A stretch of 64,000 nucleotides of DNA from Malania oleifera. Its lineage: Eukaryota; Streptophyta; Magnoliopsida; Santalales; Ximeniaceae. The translations under genes were made by a program, and so were the position numbers. Each line of letters opens with the position of its first letter. Position 1 is the first letter of the stretch. Where the stretch lies: the NCBI RefSeq assembly GCF_029873635.1, contig NC_080422.1, positions 11,749,764 to 11,813,763 of the forward strand. Direction: 5' to 3'. Below are positions 58,001 to 64,000 of this stretch, in pieces. The notes beneath the pieces are model-generated. The model was not told where the DNA came from. It made no database searches and worked only from the letters and a program-made list of their open reading frames with translations.

Positions 58001-59443
58001 TTTGTAGGGCAGCGGGGCAGGGGGAAGGCAATTGTCAAGTAACTTACATTTCATGTCCAGCCAAGATATGTTGGGCCCCACCAAATCTTTTCATCCAATT
58101 CTGGTAATCAAGAGTGCTTGTGATTGATGTAGGAGTCAAATGAATTATACAATTGACGGTCTTTGCACATCCTGATATGTCACCACAGGAATCTGCAAAA
58201 TAACTACTGAGAGATTGTGCAGATAACAATGCTTGCATATGAGATGCTGTGGGGCAGTCAACTAATAGTACAATTGGACCAGGAACAGAGGGACCCAGTA
58301 CATCACTTGGATGAACCTAGATAATAAGGCAAATATCAGAAAAGAAGCACATACAAAACATAGTATAGGACCAACTACAAATCTTAGAAAAACCCACCAC
58401 AATATTCTTATGATCAGACGTCACTGATTTCCCAAGTTGAAGTTCACGATACTTCGGTCCAGGTTTTAACCCAAGAGCCTTAGCTTTCTCCGGGTCAAAC
58501 TTCCCCATAATTTCAGGCAATTCACAAACATAAATCACAGAAATATCACCAGGCCTTATTGCAGGCTCAGCCTTATGGTTTAAAATTAAGGGTTCTGCAA
58601 CTTGATCCCTCTCTTTTGGATCCATTTCTGGAGAATTCTGCATGGTAGGTCCTTCCTTCAAGGAATGCGATTCATCCAAGCAACCTGGTCGTAGGAGGAT
58701 TGCTGATATTTTGACAACTTCATCATCAACAAGAACAACAGGGTCCATAAACTTTCTTTGATCTGGAATAGCTACCCCATCAGAACCATGCAAGGAGCCA
58801 AAGCTATGTGTGTGAACCATGGCAGCTTTTGGGATAAATGACCGCATAGCGCCAACCAAAAAGTTGAGATCTGATGGGCCCCATATGTTGACCTTTAAAA
58901 AGGAGGGGAAAACACAAAACAACATGGCAACATTAATTGTCAATATGACAATAAAATTTATAAGGAGAAGAACGATAAATCTTTGAAGTCACTGTGATAC
59001 TCACAGACATTCCTGTTTCTCCAATACCAGCCAAAGTCAACAACAAACCTGTAATGCAGAGTAGCAACAAAGAATTTCAGAGTTCTCAACATCATCTCCT
59101 TGCATCGCCACTCAAAACATTGAACTGGAATACTGACGCTTCAGAACAAGATCAGAACAACAAGCACTTATTCCTAGTTACAAGAGACATCATTTTCCAC
59201 TAAATCTTGTAGCTGATACCAAAGGTACAAACCTGGCAGTCCACCTGCAGTTTCTGAACAGACACGGGAAAGAAATATGTGATCTATCTGCAGGAAAAAA
59301 AATATATATATTGTTGATCAAAAAGTCTTCACACAAAAAAAAAAAAGAATAATATCCATAAAATAAAGATGAGGAAATGGTTTATAAAATAAGAATACCT
59401 TTGATAGCTTAATCTTATGCTCGGTGCAGAATCGTTGCAATCC
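49094..59443 (-). CDS. TRZ4: tRNase Z, long form (TRZ4/TRZ3-like), 5' end beyond window
   Basis: tRNase Z removes the 3' trailer of precursor tRNAs, leaving the end to which CCA is added; plant long forms act in mitochondria and, for TRZ3, also the nucleus. Ten in-phase exons: 59443-59399, 59287-59233, 59048-59005, 58892-58398, 58316-58048, 52252-52120, 52048-51998, 51132-50729, 50630-49952 and 49420-49094. The N-terminal half shows the degenerate beta-lactamase fold (WGPSDLNFLVGAMRSFIP) and the flexible-arm sequence GLKPGPKY. The catalytic half has GTGSSQPSKYRNVS (PxKxRN loop), the metal motif HIHADH (in ISHIHADHHTGLARIL), GPGPLKRFLDAYQ, SGDTRPCPE, the HEAT motif across exons (LIHE/ATFEE), HSTTKEA and LTHFSQRYPKIP. 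The acidic tail DELDDDDDVPSN precedes the stop at 49096-49094. N-terminal exons (GTGMDTQDT region) were searched for and not found up to 64000. The large introns carry several transposons. TRZ4 rather than TRZ3 is chosen from its neighbour MTV1. Confidence 0.93.
51338..51625 (-). mobile_element. Complete TRIM retrotransposon in tRNase Z intron
   Basis: Terminal repeats at 51338-51404 and 51553-51625 share GTGGGCCAAC and end TTAACA. The exact duplication GGCAT flanks it at 51333-51337 and 51626-51630. On minus: repeat, then GAGCTAGG (what is left of the TGGTATCAGAGCTAGG primer site), a 148-bp interior with GGTTCCTGGGTTCTAG, a purine tract TGGGGGAG, then the second repeat. No coding capacity. 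It lies between exons 52048-51998 and 51132-50729. Confidence 0.85.
53500..54660 (-). mobile_element. RTE LINE relic, endonuclease domain
   Basis: Minus-strand pieces match the apurinic-type endonuclease of plant RTE LINEs, often mis-annotated as craniofacial development protein 2. They are KNGVGIIVEKDLKDGV, EIINVICAYALQIGL, IFIGTYLNAQIG, ILDFAMSYDFITMNTCFKKR and SQINFFLTRRVDHLSCKDCK. Stops and frame shifts occur between pieces. No reverse transcriptase follows. The 5' part is tandemly duplicated (54182-54612). Confidence 0.75.
54182..54612. repeat. 218-bp tandem duplication within the LINE relic
   Basis: ATCTTTTAAGTCTTTTTCTA begins at 54182 and again at 54400. The text then matches almost base for base to TATTCCAAGTTG near 54394 and 54612, with only a few differences (for example TTCTATTTTTTC against TTATATTTTTTC). 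Confidence 0.9.
55530..56660 (-). pseudogene. LINE ORF1 relic, copy 1
   Basis: The minus-strand frame ends QRELVNLKC, a stop, then VNYDGNGLKRG. REL-x2-L-x-C-x-VNYDG is typical of the ORF1 end of plant LINEs just before ORF2. Upstream pieces include DPKVMGGLGLGKSL near 56360. Interrupted by stops. A paralogous copy is at 61176-63498. LINE assignment rests on this short motif. Confidence 0.5.
56925..57011 (+). mobile_element. SINE 3' domain fragment
   Basis: GCAGGGGTAAGGCTGCATCC, then ATGGCCCTCCCC, AAGCGGGGAGGCTTAAG and GACGCCCTTTTTTA: the conserved 3' half and T-rich end of common plant SINEs. The tRNA-like head is missing. It is nested in the element 55024-57238. Confidence 0.65.
57872..57887. 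repeat. C-run within (CA)n
   Basis: About sixteen C bases flanked by ACAC repeats, inside a tRNase Z intron; homopolymer length may be uncertain. Confidence 0.8.
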
Positions 59444-61160
59444 CTGGAATTCAATGAAATTTCTCAAAAAAAATCAAGTTCCAAAGGCAATAAAATATGC
59501 ATCAGAATACATGCAGATTATAGAACATCAAAAACTATCAACAACTGTTTTAGATTTATAAATCTAACTCACATTGGATCTGTGATTAGACTTGTCAATA
59601 TTATCAGAAATGGGAAAGGAATGAGCTGAAGGTATATGACGAAAGAGGGACAATTTCTAAAGACAAATAACAAATACCATATTATGATCTCTCTTAAACA
59701 GTGGAACTTAAAACATTAGATATATGTCTTATATTCTGTGACAATTAAAGACATTTTGTATGGAATATAAAACACTTAAAGGCCTTCAAAATAGGTAAAA
59801 ATTTATAAACTAAGTGACCAAAAGCCATGTATCTTCTTCCTGAGAAAAAAACCCAAACAATACATACTTTAGTTAAAACAGAGTTGATGAAGATTAAATA
59901 AATTATTGCATCAATTATCACACTAGTACTGAATCATTTTCTAAATTACGAACAGAGGCTTGTTGGGAGGAAAGATCAACTAGCTGATGAGGTAATCAAT
60001 TATAGCTCAATATTTAGGAAATTTATAATTTTAAAATCTACTAGGAATAGAAAACCTAAAAAAAAAATGATGCAATATTGATACGAAGAGTCCGAGCAGA
60101 TACATCTATCTCATATGATTTGAAGTTGCCACTATCTAATGATACTGCAAATAAATTTTCAAGCATCTGTAAATGCATAAAACTGCTTTTTTGCCCTTCA
60201 TTATGAAATTGTGCCACATGGAACTTACACGTGCATAATTATAAACTAATAATTAACTATCTATGTCCAAACCTTTGCTGTGAAGGCATGTGGTAGGGTC
60301 TCTCTGCCAATATCAATCCTATAACGTTTAAAAATATTTGGCTAGGTGGATCAAACTAGGGTTCATGAAGGAAAGCTCCAACCCTGTTAGCCTTTCCCTG
60401 AGCTGCTTAGATGCTGCCAGGCATAGTATTTGTAACATGTGTCACTTTTCATCTCTCACTCTATCCATGGATCGCTACTCTAGTGATCTTACATAATTCT
60501 CATTGGAGGATGATAACTATTGCACATTTGCATTTCCCTATAAATCATAGTTTTTAAACTGGTATCTAACAACCATTACAGCCATTATGTAATGGTATCG
60601 GTGGCTTCTGAGACCATTAAATCAATATCTGATTCACAACGAAATTAACCCTTAGGTTCCATTACACTCTGTTGCAAGCCATTATTTTATTATTCTTATT
60701 TTTTTTGCATTTCTTTACTCTTCCATTCATTGAAGATCATAAGAAACTCAATTTTATGCTGGTTTATTTTCGTTACTAATTTTTTATTATAAACTCGTTT
60801 TTGGGTTTATTTTCTTTGACATTTAACATGTATTTCTTTAATAACTAGATTCCAAGTAAACCTAACTTTTTTCTCTCATTAAAACTACATATTTGCATTG
60901 TAAATTCTTTCAATTTTTTACCTTTATTTTGAGTTTTTCTTACACCTATTGGAGATTAAAATATGATATGTTGCTATGCTTTTTTGTTCTTTATTATGAA
61001 TACTTTTTTTTTTTGGAAATAATGAAAGAAAGTATATCAAGAGAGGGAAAAAAAAAGTGCAACCTAAAAGAGGACAAGCAGCCATCAATAGAAAAAAAAT
61101 ATTATTTTAAAGAACAAGAACAGAAAAAGAAAATTAAAGAAAAATATTAACAGACAGTTC
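59444..61160 (-). other. tRNase Z intron, no assignable feature
   Basis: The acceptor of this intron is TTCCAG next to 59443. The donor is not in the window. Generic AT-rich DNA; no exon of the conserved N-terminal tRNase Z region is seen. Confidence 0.6.
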
Positions 61161-61175
61161 AAACAAGAAACATCT

Positions 61176-63498
61176 CCTTAAACCCTTGCCTCCATAGTTC
61201 ACCAAGCACTTCAAATTTCCTAATTCATGTTGTCCTTTCTTCAATTTCCCTTTAACCTCATGGCCTCATCCAAGCAAACTTCATCACTTTAAGACTGAAA
61301 AACAACAAATCCATCTCATCCACCAATTTTTGAGATTCTAAGTTCTTCCAATCAACCTCATCTACTGGAGTGCGCAAAGCCCCATCCTTCCAGTTCAGCC
61401 CTCATCCATTCCATCTTTCTCAGCTATAAAAGTACCCTCTAAACCTTCCATCAAAAATGGTGGCCTGTATCATAGTTATTAAATCGAGATTTGAATGGTG
61501 TGATTGAAGTTCCAATTTCAGGAATCAAGAATTGAATTGAATCGAACCATAAGATTCAGTACAAGTTTCTAAAATCGATTCCAAATGGCATGCATGTATT
61601 GATATACAAACAAGAAGCAAAATAGTAAAGTACATTTAAACTTTGACAATAAAAAAATCATGTTACATATGTATGCTTTCCGTGAACAATAAAAAGGGAA
61701 TGAACCAAGGAAAATTAATAAAAAAGGAACTTTATGTTGTCAAGGAAAGGAATCAAGAAAAAATAATAATAATAGTGGCTTTAACCCTATGTTTATGAGC
61801 ACAGAATTGGGCCTTTGAATCTGGATTTGTGTGGATTTGGATAACACAGTAAAAAATTGTCTTGACCTCCTTCCAAATCCACAGAAATCTAAATCCAAGT
61901 CCCAAATCGTGCTCCCAAGCACTACCTAAAAAATTGACAATAATTGAACAACTAATTAAAAAAAGGAAACAACAATTTTAGAATTTTAACACACAAGAAG
62001 CATGAGTACCACCTTAGCCAATAAGTGTTCTGCCCCCTCTTCTCAATGGCACAACAATATACTCCTCTAAGAGTGAAGAATGGTTTTGTGAAGGCAAGAT
62101 AGGACCTAAAGTTCTATTTCCTCCTCTTAGAACTGACATAGACATGGAATGGAAGGTAATCGTGTAAAAATAAAAGCAACAAAAAAAAAGGAAGAAATGT
62201 TGTTTTGGGGGTTTTAATTAAGCAGGTCTGTTAGGATATGATAGGCTTAGAATCATGTGAATCAATGGATTCGGATTGACTTGTTTAGATACTTACATTC
62301 AGGGGTGAATCGATAAATTCAACATTGACTCAATTGTTTTTTAATTTGCTAGTGAGATTTGAATCAGATTGTTGTGGAATTGATAGAAACCAAATCATGA
62401 ATCATAAGATTCTAACAACTATGGCACGTATGGTAAAATCTCGAAGTATATCAGATGATGCAGAATCATAGCCACACAGTTCTCGAATCTCATCCAAAAC
62501 CAAACTGCATTTTGTCCGCAGATTCACTCATATCAACACTATCACTATCCAACTTACCAACCCATCTTTCCTTCTCCTTACTCTCTCACCTCCTTCATAT
62601 ACCCTAGTGTAAGCCCGTCCCTCAGCAAACACCAACAGCAGCTTCTTGATCAAGCTTTCATCCTGGCAACAATCTTCTAAAACCAAAAGCACAGGAGCAT
62701 CAATTCAACTAGAATCCCGAGACTTAACAGAACTACTAACGTTCCTAGTCAGAATCCACTGTGCAGGATTCACCCTGTCACATACCCCCATCCCCCACCC
62801 CAAGGTGTTCTGCAATGGAAGAACTGGATTCCTTTTTGTGCAGTATGGATGTGGCATTGAGGTTGCTCGGAGAGAGGGGCAGGGCTGGCTCCTTCTCCAC
62901 ATGAGAGATAGAACTAACAGGCTTATTCAATCCCTTTTTAGAACTTGGAAGGGACTGTTACAACCCATTGAGTGTTGGGCCTCTGCCTTCTTGAATATCT
63001 AAATGGGCAGAAACATGGGGCTGCGCATGCCGGATCCAAGACTAGCCCACTTGCTTAATAATAGGCCCAGACCAAGAACAATGTTATGCATCCCTGGCCA
63101 AGATCACTCCCTTGACATCCCTTGCGTAATGTCTCGTCAAACCCTAGCCACCACTGCCATGAGCTGCTTGCCCTTTTTCGCACCTCATCTTCGGGGCTTC
63201 TTTAATCCATCTCCAGTTAATTTCCTCTGCAAAATGCAAATTTTCACCATACTTTGCACAGACATGATCACTCCTGCGTTAACACTTTCTTCCATGATCA
63301 AGGTTCTCAAAGCCTTGTAGGTACTCCTTAGGTGGCCTTTTTTGATTGCCTCAAATTATGGTCATTCACCATACAAGGAAGATCCTTACCTGAATCCTCC
63401 ACCAACATTCAAACTCACTCGCAAAACTCCTTCAACCATCATCACGAAGACCTCTTGGGATGAATAAATGAATACAACAAAATTTTCCAATTCCACCC
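61176..63498 (-). pseudogene. LINE ORF1 relic, copy 2, split by a MITE
   Basis: The minus frame has HELGNLKCLVNYGGKGLRRC, matching the end of copy 1 at 55530-56660. Nucleotide similarity continues on plus through CATAGTTCACC-AA-CACTTCAAATT and AAACCTTC. The match is interrupted at 61471 and resumes after 62423. The far boundary is uncertain; an LTR starts at 63499. Confidence 0.45.
61471..62423. mobile_element. hAT-like MITE inserted in LINE ORF1 copy 2
   Basis: Ends CATAGTTATTAAATCGAG and, reverse-complemented, CATAGTTGTTAGAATCTT. Flanks GCCTGTAT (61463-61470) and GCACGTAT (62424-62431) match at six of eight bases. Same family type as 2122-2970. The empty site is visible in copy 1 near 55819 (GTGGCATATGATAAATC). 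Confidence 0.6.
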
Positions 63499-64000
63499 TG
63501 TTGAGATATTTATATTTTTAAGTATTATTATAGTATGCCAATTAGTGAGAGTTAGTAAGGGTATTATTGTCATTAGAATGTATTTGATTTGTACTATAAA
63601 TAGAGGAAGAGACCTATCTTCAAGTTAGGTCATTAATTTAATCAAAAATCAAAGCATGATCCAACCTAAACCCTATCATACTCAGCCGCCACAGGAAAAC
63701 ACATTCCTGTCGCTGCCCTTCTCAAATCTGCCTCCACCCTTCACTATTTAACAGAACAAACAATAGCCAAAAACAGAATCCTCCGAAGTCTACCCCCACA
63801 AAACCCCATCGCGGAGAAACAGCCCCACGCACTGCCATGCACCGGCCAACTTCCGGCAGTGCCGACCCCACACGCCCGCGCATGAGAGAGTTTCTGGTCA
63901 CCTTTTTCTTTTTTTCCCTTTGCCATGTTCTTATTCCTTCTCTAGGCAATATTATCAAGCTGTTGGGCATGTTTTTTGCCCAAAGATCGAACCTTTTTCG
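63499..64000 (+). mobile_element. Candidate LTR start at the right edge
   Basis: TGTTGAGATATTTATA opens an AT-rich stretch with TATA box ACTATAAATAGAGG near 63594, in the style of short Copia LTRs. The LTR end and PBS are not identified before the window ends, so this is provisional. Confidence 0.4.

Larger units (their letters stand above)
52253..58047 (-). other. 5.8-kb transposon-filled intron of tRNase Z
   Basis: GT (58047) to AG (52253) intron. From high to low coordinate it holds a C-run, the TIR-bounded element 55024-57238, an RTE LINE relic with a 218-bp duplication, and a stretch (52300-53450) with no assignable feature. The flanking exons splice in frame across it (GHE-I-KNVEVPILK). 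Confidence 0.8.

Noticed and set aside
59444-64000. Search for the N-terminal tRNase Z exons (GTGMDTQDT and FNAGE region)
   Set aside because: No matching minus-strand sequence was seen, so the 5' part is placed beyond the window rather than forced onto weak matches.
1-64000. CRISPR arrays, prophage, operons or a defence-type gene cluster
   Set aside because: The DNA is plant nuclear with introns and retroelements. All tandem repeats are microsatellites, LTR subrepeats or local duplications, and no spacer-repeat periodicity is present.

Overview
The window is nuclear DNA of a flowering plant, most likely a eudicot. The genes have introns, the intergenic DNA is AT-rich, and there are nested Copia and Gypsy LTR retrotransposons, RTE-type LINEs, tRNA-derived SINEs, a TRIM family and MITEs. 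I cannot name the species. No bacterial features, CRISPR arrays or rRNA genes are present.

Three host genes are supported. (1) COX19, a twin-CX9C mitochondrial cytochrome c oxidase assembly factor, lies on + at 1743-5319 as three coding exons; its very short first exon is unresolved. (2) MTV1, the plant tepsin-like ENTH/VHS adaptor of the trans-Golgi network, lies on - at 14578-7629. It is complete in five exons (710 codons), with one GC-AG intron and a motif matching the AP-4 beta-ear ligand of animal tepsin. (3) A long-form tRNase Z (TRZ4/TRZ3-like), the tRNA 3' processing nuclease, lies on - at 59443-49094 in ten visible exons; its N-terminal exons lie beyond the right edge. From memory, the Arabidopsis orthologues MTV1 (At3g16270) and TRZ4 (At3g16260) are neighbours, so this looks like an ancestral gene pair now separated by about 34 kb of transposable elements.

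Layout. 1-700: LINE relics. 700-5320: microsatellite-rich DNA and COX19, with a hAT-like MITE and a SINE in its introns. 5320-7628: intergenic gap between convergent genes. 7629-14578: MTV1. 15175-29474: a degraded Copia element with TSD CCTCG, carrying a second, Sirevirus-like Copia (16986-25773, TSD CAAAT) inside its gag. 29568-32133: a minus-strand solo LTR with TSD TGAAC. 32388-42983: a Tekay-like Gypsy chromovirus relic whose 5' LTR is interrupted by a minus-strand Sirevirus-type solo LTR. 43280-48037: a TRIM, a second solo LTR of the same Sirevirus family, and a MITE. 49094-64000: the tRNase Z gene, whose introns hold a complete TRIM (TSD GGCAT), an RTE LINE relic with a 218-bp tandem duplication, a TIR-bounded element carrying LINE and SINE pieces, a second LINE ORF1 relic split by a hAT-like MITE, and the start of another LTR at the right edge.

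The host genes act in separate pathways (respiratory-chain assembly, post-Golgi trafficking, tRNA maturation); I see no functional cluster. The least expected pattern is regulatory. Three different LTR families each carry a cluster of short palindromes, with a shared GTCGAC-type centre but family-specific arms, just upstream of the LTR TATA box. All retroelement genes seen are broken by stops, frameshifts or deletions.
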